64,000 nt of DNA from Adiantum capillus-veneris (GCA_014529385.2 CM043959.1:4308045-4372044); one strand, 5' to 3'; positions 46,011-57,884 are shown, counted from the first letter of the stretch. Made by a program: numbers and translations. The notes: generated by a model from the letters alone, not told the origin.

Positions 46011-46740
46011 ACATAGTTAATCTTAGCGCGCATCTAATTGGTACATTCTTAGCATTGGTAATCATTGCAGATGTCTTCACCTACATATGTAACCCAACAC
46101 ACATCTATATTGCAAGGAGTTGATGGTTGTAGATGTCATCATCTACAATAGCCAACACATTGTGAAGAGCTGTCTTGCAAAGGTGCTAGTGATTGAAGGA
46201 AGGAACCCGGCATGCTTTTTTCTCATACGCCTATTTTGGGACAAATCTATTGTCATTTTGGGATTGATCTGGAGTGTATTTTTGAGAGCTCAAACGCCCA
46301 AAACAAACCTGCATGGAAGAAAGTTCTAACATTTCAGAGCCAATGTCTATGTGTATCTAGGAGCTCACAAGTTTTTGCAATACCTATGGGGATGATCAGG
46401 AATATCTCTTAGTTGAGCCATTAACTCCTGCAGCTTGCCCTTGAGCTAGGCACATTTCTGAGCTCTCACATAGGACGCCGCCTCCATGTGCATGACCATG
46501 TTGGGCATGTCCTGCAATCAATGCATTCTAAGAGACAAAATTTTGGAGAAGAAGCCCATCAAGCAATTCCTATGCTTTTGGAAGGCACCACATTTGTAAG
46601 ATCCCCAATTATTGGGTCTCTTCTAAAAATAAGAAAAGTAGCTTCAATATCTATTTTGTCAAATTTTTTATTTAAGATACTTGATTGACGGTATTGGAAG
46701 ATTGTAAAGTAAAAAAAAAAGGCCATTTCCATGTTCCAGT
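46011..46740. other. Non-coding interval
   Basis: Short frames without recognisable domains. No structured repeat is seen. Confidence 0.35.
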
Positions 46741-47095
46741 AGGTTAGATGGACGTTTGGTTCAGTTTTGGAAAAATCCACTATTTTTAGCTTTTTCATGC
46801 TATTTATCCTTTTAGGTGCTTTTTTGGCACAAAGCAAGGTCGGATCCTTGATCTACGTATTCCAGGGAAGCTATACTTCAATTTTGTAAAAATATGCTTT
46901 TTGAGTGCTTTTCACACTATTATTAGCTTTTCATGAACATTAGTGCTTTTTAGTGAAAAGCGAGTCCGTTTCTTACTCCGGTGGACGAGAGGAATCCGTG
47001 GTTCAATGTTAGATTTTTTTTTTGTTTCTTTTCACGCTATTTTTAACTTTTTGTGCTTTTTGGCGTTTTTGAAAAGCAATGTGCTTTTTATGATG
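46741..47095. repeat. Three-unit degenerate tandem repeat, ~120 bp
   Basis: Units near 46780, 46900 and 47020 each contain CTATTT/CTATTATT, then AGCTTTT or AACTTTT, then GTGCTTTTT with an AAAGC core, about 120 bp apart. It is T-rich and diverged. No ORF is present. Confidence 0.45.
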
Positions 47096-47601
47096 ACCTA
47101 AACATAAAAATATTCATTTTAGTCTCTGTCGGATTTAAAAATGATCACCCAGAGCAGAAACGAGATCAAACGAGATTTTTACGGGAATTATTTTTATAAA
47201 AAGCGGTACCGTAAATACGTCGGGACAGTACGGGAAAGTCATAATCATGTCGGGAAATTACGATGTGGCATAGTCTAACTAAGGTTCCATTAATTGGTCG
47301 GATACTGTTTAATTGGCCAATTTTGCTGTAAAAAATTGAATGGTAGGTGGGAAAGTTGACCACCAAAAGCAAAGGCATTTTTTTGCAAAGTTGCCAAAAG
47401 CAGGAAGCTATTCTTGGGCCAAAAAGTAGCACTAGATTTCTACTTGGGAGTTACTCCAGTCAACTGCAGAGCCTATCAATTCACTTGCAAGCCTTAGTTT
47501 TCAGTGCCGTCTGTTGCGTCTACTATCGCAAGGCTATACGTATCTATTATATGAAGTGGTGAAAGCTCTTCATTACCATCTCCATAAGCTCTTCTCTCTC
47601 A

Positions 47602-47630
47602 GGAAGAAGAAGAAGAAGAAGAAGAAGAAG
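47602..47630. repeat. (GAA)n microsatellite
   Basis: Nine to ten GAA units inside a TC-rich stretch that resembles a promoter or 5' leader (CTCTCTC before and after). Confidence 0.9.
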
Positions 47631-49739
47631 GATATTCTCTCTCTACTTGCTTACTATCTTCTCTCTCGTTTCACGTTGTACGTGCTCTCCGAAAGCTTTT
47701 GTGGTGAATATCTCTACGTAGCTCTCATCACCGCTCTCTTGTGACAAAGCAAGAAGCCTTTCAACAGTTCCTAATCGATTCTAAAGAATGGTGAGAAGCT
47801 CTAAACTCCATAGCCATCATCATCTCTCTATCTATGTCGTTTTTCTGAGTTGTCACCCTCTCATTGATTGTTTTCTCGTATACAAGTGCATGTATGGATT
47901 AACCGAGTACGTATAAAGTTTTCCCGTGATTATTTGATCATTTTTACACTGATTTATGCACATGATGCATTTATGATCATGTACGTGCATAAAAGGCGCT
48001 TTTTGATTCACGTCATAGAGGCGGTAGGAACACTGTTTTGGTCATAACTCACAAACCTTTATGAATTATCCTGAACCCTTTACACCAAAGATAAAACACA
48101 TCATTTAAAACATTCTCACTCTTAGGTGTAATGTGAAAATCATGCACGACCTAAGAGATATGGTCAAAAAACAGCTTGTTGCCCACTACACAACCAATTT
48201 TTTTGACTCTAGACTCCTTGGAGAATCACTATATAGATTCACCGGATGGGCAAACCCACTTAACCAATTAAAAATCTTGATGATAAATGTATTTAGGTCT
48301 CCGTTATGTCCTTGGGAATGCGAGTTATTAATCGTTCCATAATCGGTTTTACCTACATGTAGAGGGGTGCTACCAAGGGGGAGTACGATATGATTAATCT
48401 CCCGTACCGCATAGGCAGATATGATTAAAGTGGATTTATTTTTGGGTTACTATTTGTTGTGTGAGTACCATATGGGTGAAGTGATGTATAGAGTGATAGT
48501 CTATATTATGGAGCTGAGATTGATGCATTGGTTTGAAGTCAAATAATTTGATTTGTATGTCATACACGCACTCGGTGATAGAATGCTATCATATGATGTA
48601 TGGGAACTCATGGATTGATGTGGATGCCTCATATGCATGGTTATGAATGCTTTCCATCTTTCTAGGTCAAAACTAGCTCTATGTGCTAGGGACGTGAAGT
48701 GCAGACGTGATGCTTCAACTTTGCATGGTTGGATGTTGTCAAAATTGAATTTTTATATCATGATTAGTTGTTGGTTGGAATATTTTTATGCATGAAAGAA
48801 TCACGTCTTAAGAGTTATGTGTATGAACTTTGATTGACTGCAGGGGATATGTCAAACTCCAAGTGTGGGAGTTGGTTCAGTGTGATTATGATTTATGGTT
48901 AAGGGTTGAGATTCCCTCATAGATTATGGTTGTGATTTTATGGTGGAAGCCGGTGTGGCTCATGGTTTTTTTCTGTATTTGGTTATGCTGTCAAAATGCT
49001 GCCGATACTTTTACAGCCATGTTATGTCTTAAAGTGGTTATGCAGGATTGGTCGTGCCTCACCCGCGTTGGGTGGAGTGTTCACCCATGTGATGTGATTG
49101 GATTATGGTTTATGGTTTTGGGATTGGATCATGAAGTGATCCAGATGGTTTATGGTAGACGTGTAAGGGTAGATACCATGTACAGTCTAACTGCTTGGAA
49201 AAGATTGTTTGTGCATATGGAAAGTGCTATTGTGATTGGACTCACGTGTTATGTTGCGTCGCTACAAGACTAGGATCACCTACATCACTTAACCTTAGAC
49301 TAAAGGGTCGTTGACCTGGGGCTTTGCTGGATCGGGGGTGTTGCCTAGGTCTTCTTGTTTTCGTTAGGCTCATCTACACGATTAGTGCGTCATGGGTTGA
49401 ATGACCTACACGGCTAGCATGTCCAGGATTTTGCCTTGGCTTTCGCTAAATACTCGGTGCTGGGCATAGAAGAGACGTGGTGCCTAAACTTGTATGGTTG
49501 GTGTTGATACCCTACCACCTACTAGTACTTGTGATCCTCTCATAGCTCGTGTTCATGGAGGGAGGCGAAGCGGCCTGAGCTTATGTCTGGCTCAGGTAAG
49601 TTGGAGGTGTTCTCGCTCTCTCTCGACGAAGTGAAATTATCTATGTCCATAGTAAAGCGGATGTGGATGGGTGGACCGATCGATCCCTACATAGGGTCCG
49701 GTGCTCTACTAGTTATTTTTTCATAAACTTTTTGATGTT
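47631..49739. other. Non-coding interval, possible LTR/leader of following element
   Basis: No protein recognised. The frame 48926-49273 is hydrophobic and unlike any known domain. Repeated short phrases (TGATTATG, GTTTATGG) suggest LTR-type sequence upstream of the ORFs at 49740-53885, but no primer site or partner LTR was found. Confidence 0.35.
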
Positions 49740-50201
49740 ATGGTATACCCAAATTTTGTCATTGCATTAATAAATGGTTGCCTGTTTCATTTAGACGGGT
49801 CATTTCAAGATTCTTTGTTGTCATTATCCCACGTCTCTGTGTACTCTATTTCACAAAGAGGAACAACTTGTTGGAAGAGTGTTGACCATAGTTACCTTAC
49901 CTGTCACCAAGAACCCTTCCGTCAGTTCTCCATCTATATTGACGACAGTCCAAGAGATTGGTTTGCTAACCTCAAGCTACTTCAACTCAGAATATGGTTA
50001 GGCTTAGAGGACATGTTCTACTACTTGGTGATGCACTCCCAGATGTTAAGAATTGTCGAAGTTGCTAAGAAGTTTGAAGCTCTTGCAGCTGTCATAGGAA
50101 AAGAAAAGTTAGAAGATAACTACAGACCACGTTGTCTGAGGGGATACCCTGTCATGAGAGTTGAAAGAATATTTAGAGAGTTAGCTCCAAGACACCCATA
50201 A
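49740..50201 (+). CDS. Unrecognised ORF 1 of plus-strand cluster (153 aa)
   Basis: The N-terminal half is rich in Ser, Cys and hydrophobic residues. The C-terminal half looks globular: FSIYIDDSPRDWFANLKLLQ, IVEVAKKFEALAAVIGKEKL, and a basic end (RYPVMRVERIF-like). No family is recognised. About 107 bp of A/T-rich sequence separates it from the next ORF. That spacer ends in a pyrimidine-rich CCTTGTTTTTAG directly before ATGG, so it could be an intron's 3' end. Confidence 0.4.
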   Translation: MVYPNFVIALINGCLFHLDGSFQDSLLSLSHVSVYSISQRGTTCWKSVDHSYLTCHQEPFRQFSIYIDDSPRDWFANLKLLQLRIWLGLEDMFYYLVMHSQMLRIVEVAKKFEALAAVIGKEKLEDNYRPRCLRGYPVMRVERIFRELAPRHP

Positions 50202-50308
50202 TATTGTAATGAAATCATAAAAATTAAATTTTGATGAATAGAAGAAGCATAGACTCAATTTTGGTTCACATGTGTACTAATTTTTCTCTCTCCTTACCTT
50301 GTTTTTAG

Positions 50309-51163
50309 ATGGATCTTCTTAACTGTTTAGATGAACTCCCGAGAGGCTTTGCACAAAGATTTTTTTTCAATTATGAGGCTGGATTCAGTCTCCATTGGGG
50401 AATTGAAGTGGTTCGAGTTTCAAAGGGGACAAGAGACTACCTTGTACCGAACACTTACATAGCATGGGAGTTATATGTTGAAGCTCAGCTTGAACATCGA
50501 GCACAAGTCCCTGATAGGTTTATGACCAACCCACAGATTTGGATAAAGGAAAAGATCCAAGAAGGTGATGTTAAAGTGCAAGGATATGTTCTTTACCTTA
50601 ACTTATGTTCTCTTTTGGGCATACCAAGTCATGAACTCATACTTAGTAAGAAGGCCCTTACGCTAAACCAAAGATATGGCTTTTGTGAGAAGGTCATAAT
50701 CAGAGTATGGAAGAAGTTAAATGGCGGAAACCGATTCTATTATGTACCCCAAGATTGGTTCAATAGAGTCTATGGACCTATTCTCAAATACAACCCTCAC
50801 AATGTTACTGTTACCTTTGATGACTACGAGAAACCAAGGTGCATTAGTGACTTTGCCCAAGCACAACCAATGGCAGTGAAGTCGAGTAGATATTTCTATA
50901 GAGGTGATGTCAATGAGCACCATGCTCATGTAAATTTCTTTAATGGATTATCACCCATGGATGTATAACGAGGAGAGGAATGGTATGAAAAGGAAGGCGT
51001 GAATTTCAATGCACAACTTGAAGTGCTAAACTTTGATACTCGAGATGTGAACAAATATAGGGATAGGACCTCGGTTGTAGGAACCAAGAATTGGTTCATA
51101 GAACCCTTTTGTATTTATGTATCTCCCTACACAATGTACCTTTTTGGTCTTCTGCGGCTATAA
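50309..51163 (+). pseudogene. Unrecognised ORF 2, paralogue of ORF 3, with one nonsense codon
   Basis: 219 codons to a TAA at 50966-50968, then 65 more open codons in the same frame to 51163 (EEWYEKEGVNFNAQLEVLNF). Key shared features with ORF 3: LPRG near the start, VPNTYIAWELYV, a GDVKVQGYVLYLN strand-like segment, then VPQDWFNRVYGPILKYNPHN and YEKPRCISD. No signal peptide or membrane segment is seen. I cannot name the family. The nonsense codon probably arose from CAA. Confidence 0.5.
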
Positions 51164-51263
51164 AAATTTTGATGAAGCACATATTGTCTTGAGGGTATAA
51201 TATTTGACTTTCGATCTTGGTTTTGTCATTCTAACAAACATGAGTGATGGGGTGTGTGCGTAG

Positions 51264-52146
51264 ATGATTGACATCTTACCTCGAGGGATATGGGCAAATA
51301 TACTCTCCCGCCTTATGGTGGAGGAGAATTTCCAAACTGGATGTGCAAAGGCTTGTCACTACCACGCATAATGGGGAAGAGAAGAAAAGGTTGATGTATA
51401 CGGATTTTATTGTACCCAATACTTTCCAAGCTTGGTATCATTATGTTGTAGGGAACCCCGAGTTTAGACCACCTGAGAATAAACCCTTTCCTATTGGGAG
51501 TATCGAGTGGAAACAATCCAAGTTGGGAACAGAGATTATTGTCACCTATCAAATATTGTACATAAATACTTATGAACTTACCGTAAGACCGACAAAGGAA
51601 ACATGGATGGCCAAAAACATACTTCCTTTAGTAATAGCTACGGGATGCTTCGACATTGTTATGTTAAATGTATGGGGCCATCAATGCGAAAACAATGACC
51701 GACATTCCTTTAGCTCGGTACCTTGGAAGTTGTTCATTGACTTATTTGGAAAGTCACTAATCCACAATCCTCACCATATAAAAGTTTTATACAATGCTTA
51801 CAACAGACCCCAGTGTCTAGCAGATTGTGTGAATATACACAGCTTAGTTGGATGGGACACATCGGATGTGTTTCCAAAAGAATCTCCTTACTTTGATGAC
51901 TACTTCGAGTACAAGAAGGCAATTATTCACACCGAAATGAGGGTACCTGTAACAAGCAAATCCCTTACTCAAGAATGGTATGACTCACACACTAATGAAG
52001 AAATGTTCCAGTCAAAGATAAAAAAGGATTATTGGGATCATCCATCCGATATACTCAAGGAATGGGAAAACTATGATCCATTGGTGGAAGGATGTCATAA
52101 TGGATATTACCAAGTGCATTATGTTAGAGCTGTTAGGGTTTATTAG
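51264..52146 (+). pseudogene. Unrecognised ORF 3, paralogue of ORF 2, frameshifted near its start
   Basis: Begins at ATG 51264 (MIDILPRGIWANILSRLMVE), directly after GTGTGCGTAG, then shifts by one base near 51325 into the frame that stays open to 52146. That frame has FIVPNTFQAWYHYVV, TEIIVTYQILYINTYEL, VPWKLFIDLFGKSLIHNPHH and YNRPQCLAD, matching ORF 2 block by block. It ends with EWYDSHTNEEMF, again parallel to ORF 2. The gag of a Ty3 element starts 200 bp downstream. Confidence 0.5.
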
Positions 52147-52346
52147 AAACTTTCAAGACACTTGTAGACCTTTCAAAAACCCAAAATTTTGTGATATAGA
52201 AATTGGATTAATCTATTCGTTATTGTCTCTCCTATTTCTCTCTCATCTTATCTTCAACTGTCTATTTTTTTTTAATTTAAGGACTTCGAGCGTATTAGAA
52301 TATTTTACCTAGTGTGACCTTGGTTGATATGATGTAGTAAGTTACC

Positions 52347-53321
52347 ATGCCTCCTAGAGGAAATGCGACTACTGCTAACACAAATGCGCCTATTGTTCCT
52401 CAACACACCATCATTGATAGAGACATCGATGTTATGCTTCGCAAGTCTCAACCTGGAAATTTTAGCGGGAAAGGCAAAGATGTAGGCAAAGTTCTTGAAG
52501 ATTGGATTGAGCGCATGGATGACAACTTTGATTTGGCTCATTTGTCAGTAGTGATCAAAGCTATCATCGCTAAGTTCAAACTAGAGAAAATAGCCAAGCG
52601 TTGGTGGAGAGACCATTGCACAAAATACAATGTTGATCCTAATGCTGCAACTTGGAATTACCTTAAGAACCAGCTCAAGAAGAACTATAAGAACAAAGTC
52701 TATCATTCACACCGTATGAATGAGTTTCTTGACTGTACTCAAGGAACCAGAGATCTGGAATCATACCATCAACATTTCTTAACCCTTGTTAAGTATGCTC
52801 TAGAAGGGATGACTCAAGAGGTCAAAGTAGCTCGATTCGTGTCATGGTTACATAATCCTATGAAGTCTAGACACCAGAGTCTTCGTCTTACCAATTTTGT
52901 AGATGTCCTTGATGCAGGCAAATCCATTGAAATAGAGCTATCTATTACTAGAAAGAGGAAACCATAACTTGTTTCTTTTCATGAAATCAAAAGGCCTCGT
53001 TCTGAGGAGGAATAAAGCTCTAAAAATCCACAGCAAAGAAGAGAGATCTTATTACGTATGAAAGCCAGACATGATTATTTGTGCTACACTTGTCTTGATC
53101 CTGGTCATCAATCCAAGGATTGTCCATTTAACAATTCAAGATTCACAAGATTAGTGGACAATTATGAACATACAAACTTCAATCCGAATCAAAACTTTGG
53201 AGATTTTACACCTAGACCACTGGCAATTCAAAGGAACTTCAATCAGCAAAACTTTAACCAAAACCAGAGACAGGCTCAAAACCAAGGGAATTTTAGACCA
53301 GGCAATCCACCTTTTGTTTGA
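52347..53321 (+). pseudogene. Ty3-type gag with zinc knuckle
   Basis: Starts MPPRGNATTANTNAP. The capsid region has FSGKGKDVGKVLEDWIERMD, KRWWRDHCTKYN, WNYLKNQLKKNYKNKVY and LESYHQHFLTLVKYALEGM, the Retrotrans_gag order. Stops at 52965 and 53013 separate it from a segment (53058-53321) with the CCHC knuckle CYTCLDPGHQSKDC and an Asn/Gln-rich tail (QRNFNQQNFNQNQRQAQNQG). Confidence 0.8.
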
Positions 53322-53469
53322 AATGGACCGCTTGCCAACAATAACAACAACGGAAATGTTAATCATCAACCTCATCCAGGAGGAGGAGGAAATCAAAGAC
53401 CTCAAGTTAACAGGTCTCAAAGGCTAGACGTGAAGGGAATCGGGTCAACATGTATGTTCATGTTGCAAT

Positions 53470-53885
53470 TGAACATCAGGGAGTGAATGAACAATTTACA
53501 ATGATTCAAACCCCAATGGAGTATCAAGGTAATACTTTTACCTTATTGACTGATTCAAAGTACACATTCTTTTATATCTCCTAAGTGCAGCAGAAACCTC
53601 ATCTTTCATGAACACCCTGATACAGAACTTATAGTAGAATTAACTATGGGTAGGAAGATTAGATCTTTTACTTCAGTGGGTAACTTGAATTTTGTTTTGG
53701 ATGGTCATAATACTGCTACAAACTTCAGAGTCTTACCCAAAGGAATCTACGATGCAACTTTAAGAATGGATTGGCTTAAAGCCAATGATGCTCACATACA
53801 TTCTAAAGACTCTTCATTGACTTTCAAAAATGACCAAAACTCTAGGGTTACTGTTATTGGGAACGGGGAAAGCCTAAGCTCAGAC
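53470..53885 (+). pseudogene. Ty3 protease remnant
   Basis: Frameshifted. TLLTDSK at the expected Asp-Ser-Gly site, then HEHPDTELIVELTMGRK and PKGIYDATLRMDWLKANDAH, the usual segment leading to ILGMDWL in plant Ty3 proteases. It is cut at 53886 by a copia LTR, and no RT or integrase follows, so pol is lost or displaced. Confidence 0.65.
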
Positions 53886-54112
53886 TGTTACCATATACAT
53901 GTGGTAGTGATGTGTGTGAACATACTAGGTCTGTCGGGGCATTTTTTCCCTCTTTAGGAGGTTTTTCCCCCTGCGCATTGTATATGCGCCCATCACTCTA
54001 GGGCTAGATATCTTTCCATTGTACACTAAGTAATACACTCTTTGTCATGTGCCTTGAGCTTCCTTCATCTTCTCCAAGCTGTGTGTGATTTCTTGCAACC
54101 CTAATTTCAACA
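53886..54112 (+). repeat. Copia LTR (family of 37043-40635), upstream copy
   Basis: 227 bp, TGTTACC...TTCAACA. Followed by TGGTATCAGAGC at 54115-54126, an intact tRNA-iMet primer site. Confidence 0.92.
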
Positions 54113-54477
54113 ATTGGTATCAGAGCAGGTTGTGTTCTCCCTCGCTTAGTCGCCAGCAGCTCCAGCCCACGCCTATTCACTTTTTCCAATTTCTGTGAGC
54201 TTTGGCAAGCATTCGCAAGTGGACAAAAAATTTGGGTATGCTCGTAGAGCTTTGTTTGCTCAGATTTTTGATTCGGGCTGATTTCGACCACTGTTTCCAC
54301 TATAGCCAGGTCTGCATAGGCGATTTCATCATTTTGTGCAGAATTTTTGTCGGTGCCAAATATTGTATAGCAGGTCCCATACAGCCTACTGTGGGTTGTG
54401 CTATATAGCATGTGCTGATCTCACTCAGTTTCTCCTCACTTCGGGTAGTTTTCACATCTTGAGTGTAGGCATTTTCC

Positions 54478-54874
54478 ATGGCTGACAACAACACAGATGT
54501 GTTCAAGATGTTTGCTGCCGAGAGGATAGATTGGATGGGGATAATTACCCTATGTGGGCTTACATGATGCAACATGTTCTTGTGTCAAAGAGCGTCTGGA
54601 ATATTGTGCAAGGCATTGATGTACGTCCTGATCCTGAGGATGTAGGCGATGTTGAGGATGTTATAGGTCTTGCTGCAAGGATTGCTGCTATTAGAGTTGT
54701 TTTGCCTATGGTAGAACAAGCTTGTTGGGATGTAAAAGATGCGCAGGCTCATGCGTTGCTTGCATTGTCTGTGAAGCGCACCATTGTTCCTCACACTTGC
54801 TCAGCAAAATCTACAAAACAGGCTTGGGATATTCTAGCAGGTCTTTATGCAAGCCGCAATGAGGCTAAAATTGT
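54478..54874 (+). pseudogene. Copia gag 5' fragment, cut by LTR
   Basis: MADNNTDVFKMF, one-base frameshift, then GDNYPMWAYMMQHVLVSKSV and AKSTKQAWDILAGLYASRNE. It ends at NEAKI, where the next LTR begins. Protease, integrase and RT are absent. Confidence 0.85.
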
Positions 54875-55101
54875 TGTTACCATATACATGTGGTAGTGAC
54901 GTGTGTGAACACACTAGGACCACCGGGCCATTTTTCCCCTCTTTAGGAGGTTTTTCCCCGCGAGCATTGTATATACGCCCATCACTCTAGGGCTATCTAA
55001 TTTTTAATTGCACACTAAGTAACACACTCTCTATTGTGTGCCTTGAGATTCCTTTGTCTTCTACAAGCTGTGTGCATTTCTCTGCAACCCTAATTCCAAT
55101 A
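54875..55101 (+). repeat. Copia LTR, downstream copy
   Basis: 227 bp, TGTTACC...CCAATA. The primer site after it is mutated (TTCTATCAGAGC). Confidence 0.9.
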
Positions 55102-55456
55102 ATTTCTATCAGAGCAGGTTACATCCTCCCAGGCTTAGTCGCCAGTTGCTCCAGCACACGCCTGATCACTTTCTCTGATTACAGTGAGGTTCGGCGAGCG
55201 TTCGCAAGTCGACAAATAATTTGGGTGTACTCGTAGAGCTCAGTCTTCTCAGATTTTTGATTCGGGCTAATTTTGGCCTCCATTTCCACTACAGGCAGTA
55301 CTACACATGTTATTTCGTCATTTGTGCAAAATTTTTGTCAGTGCCGTTTTTTGCATAACAGGTGCCTTACAGTCTTCTACGGTTTGTGCTATATAGCACG
55401 TGTTGTTCCCACTTTGTTTCTCCTATTTTTGGGTCACATCAGGTGCAGCATTTACC

Positions 55457-56034
55457 ATGGCTAACAACAACACAGATGTGTTCAAGATGTTTTTTGTTGA
55501 GGACACGTTGGATGGGGACAATTATCCTATGTGGGCTTACATGATGCAACATGTTCTTGTGTCAAAGGGCGTCTGGAATATTGTGCAGGGCATTGATGTA
55601 CGTCCTGGTTCTGAGGATGTAGACGATGTTGAGGATGTTGCAGGTCTTGGTGCAAGGATTGCTGCTATTAGAGTTGTTTTGTCTACGGTAGAACAAGCTC
55701 GTTGGGATGTAAAGGATGCGTAGGCTCATGCATTGATTGCATTGTCTGTGAAGCGCACCATTGTTCCTCACATTTGTTCAGCAAAATCTGCAAAACAGGC
55801 TTGGGATATTCTAGCAGGTCTTAATGCAAGCTACAATGAGGCTAAAATTCACCTCTCTCAAGTCCCTCATGGGAATTCAGTCACTTGTGCCAACAATGCC
55901 TCTTATCTGGTTCAGGGAGTTGGAAAGATTGTGCTTACTGTTGCTAATGGTAGTTCTTTCACACTTGTTGATGCACTTTATGTACCTGGGATCAAGAAGA
56001 ATCGTTTGTCTGTATCCGCACTTGCTAGACATTA
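55457..56034 (+). pseudogene. Copia gag fused by deletion to protease end
   Basis: MANNNTDVFKMFFVEDTLDG through ARWDVKDA, a TAG where the sister copy has CAG, then AHALIALSVKRTIV to NEAKI. After this a deletion joins protease sequence: VGKIVLTVANGSSFTLVDAL and YVPGIKKNRLSVSALAR. It stops at 56034, and the rest of the element is missing. Confidence 0.85.
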
Positions 56035-56348
56035 GGAAATTTTGGAGGTCATTTGGAGGGCCTTATTGGAGAGAGAGAAAAGAAGGCACAGCCAATGAGC
56101 AGCAACCTTACGTAACGTAGAAATACATGGAAAGCAACACAAAAATGAAAGAAAACATTTTAAAATATTGAGTTTTGTCCCCTTTTCGTAAGGTAACTTC
56201 CTGCTTTCACAAAGTAGGACCCACTGCTAGTAGTTGTCAAGTTCATGACACCTGACTACTGATTAATAGCTAGCTCTCTCCCTTCATTAAAAGATATCCA
56301 CTACCTTTATGAAAGGCTTTCAAACCTCATTCTCCCTCCATTGTACCT

Positions 56349-57120
56349 ATGGCTTTGTCTTCTACCCGCCCAAGAAGTTCTAGAGGTTGCTCTACATTGT
56401 CCCCAACCAGCCTCACCATTAGTGTGCCAAGAAGACCATGTAGTAGAATAAGCACTATCTCAATCTCAAACTCTCTCACTACAGATAATAGGTGGCAAGA
56501 GCAGAGGATAAGAAAAGGTTCTTGGGTTCTTATGCATCCAAGAAGGAGAAAAATATCGAAAGCAACAAACATATTTCGTTTTGCATGGAAAGCAAGAGTT
56601 CTGGATTTCAAAGTGGAGGTTGGTAAGAAGACTGTGAAACAAGTCTTTGTTCAACATGTTTTCACTCACTTTGATGTGATTGCTAATGGCGGTGATGTCT
56701 CCATGGTGCATAATCCACGATGCAACTGTAAGTTAATTATTTAGCACTCCTCTATAAATGTTATCTTAATTTCAAATGAGATCGAATCTGTTTGTTTCTT
56801 CTCTTATCACAGGTATATGATTAGGCTATACAGATGTTTGTATTTATTTCTATTCTATTACATTCACAGATGTTTATCCTTCATCATATGAGGAATGGGA
56901 GCCACTGAAGTGCATTATAGGTCTCATCTCTGTGACCCATGCTCATATTGGAGTCTTTCAATATGCTAGCAGAACTAGCAAAAGCCTGGCAGACGAGGGT
57001 ATTTTCATCTATGACCATTTCTACCAACTCAATCAAAGGAATCAAAGAGGAGTGTTGGTGAAGGTTCCACTACCAACCAACTGGAACTCCGTGGATTGGC
57101 CCGTTCCGACACAACAATGA
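56349..57120 (+). CDS. Two-exon gene of unknown function, 209 aa
   Basis: Exon 1 is 56349-56727 and exon 2 is 56870-57120. The donor is CAACT|GTAAGT and the acceptor TTCACAG|ATG; joining keeps the frame open to TGA at 57118. There are no internal stops. The N-terminus is Ser/Arg-rich and basic (MALSSTRPRSSRG, later HPRRRKISK); the rest looks globular: FAWKARVLDFKVEV, QVFVQHVFTHFDVIANG, YEEWEPLKCIIGLISVTHAH, IYDHFYQLNQRNQRG. I do not recognise the family. The TGA overlaps the ATG of the next ORF (ATGA). The upstream 300 bp lack ORFs and could be promoter. Confidence 0.55.
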
Positions 57121-57761
57121 GTGAGGCATTGAGGAGCAGGCTCTATAGGGATGTTCAGAGGTCTCTCTGAAACTCTGTACCCACTAAATTGGTGAAACTT
57201 GCAAATTTTTTTTCTATTGGTCTCTTTGTTGAGTTATTGCATACCTGCAAAGTACATGCTGCTAAAACAATGCTGCTCTGCAAATCATTTGATTCCCTCT
57301 TGTGTGATAAGCTTCTTGATCGAGGGTGGTATGTGAAAGAAACAGATGGCATATGTTGCGAGATTGCTCTTGACACTTTCATTGTTAAGTATATGCTTGC
57401 AACATAGACATTAATAATCTCCTTTTGGTGCAAGCGTTCTCACATTGTTGAAGGTTGCTATGTGCCTATGGATCAAGAGGCAGCAAGTTTGGCAAACAAT
57501 GCTGTCATAGACGTGGAAGTGGTGGACAAAGACCTAAATCTTATGACAGTAATTACAATAAGGCAGCAATGCAATCTTTTGCAACTTTGACATGACATAG
57601 TGGAGGAGACTGCCAACATTGACTCCGTAAACTTTTCTTTCTTGCTGGACGGACGAAGAGTAATACAATGAAGGGAGAAGCATTTTTTCTGTGGAGATGT
57701 CTCTGGCCATATTCAAATTGTGCCCATAAAATCATCCCTGAATGGCTTCAACGAAATGTAA
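57117..57761 (+). pseudogene. ORF with SUMO-like (ubiquitin-fold) segment, several stops
   Basis: One frame from MSEALRSRLYRDVQRSL through LANFFSIGLFVELLHTCKV and, after stops at about 57171 and 57406, to VIDVEVVDKDLNLMTVITIR, a stop near 57586, HDIVEETANIDSVNFSF and LLDGRRV, then stops at 57669 and 57759. The last part fits a SUMO/Rad60-SLD fold in order: an acidic first strand, TI-R turn, Leu-x-x-Leu helix start, then F-x-F-x-DGRR. The diglycine end is not seen. Stop codons fall where Arg or Gln would be expected, so it is decayed. The assignment rests on motif order only. Confidence 0.5.
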
Positions 57762-57806
57762 CATTTTTGACTAGTTTAATCTTAATATCAAGTGTTTGCT
57801 CAAGGT

Positions 57807-57808
<2 letters not shown>

Positions 57809-57877
<69 letters not shown>
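57809..57877. repeat. (TC)n microsatellite
   Basis: About 69 bp of uninterrupted TC. It lies between the convergent plus-strand and minus-strand genes. Confidence 0.95.

Positions 57878-57884
<7 letters not shown>

Noticed and set aside
48926-49273. 115-codon hydrophobic plus-strand frame
   Set aside because: No recognisable domain, low-complexity Trp/Cys/Leu content, and no splice or start context; it looks like chance translation of LTR-type DNA.
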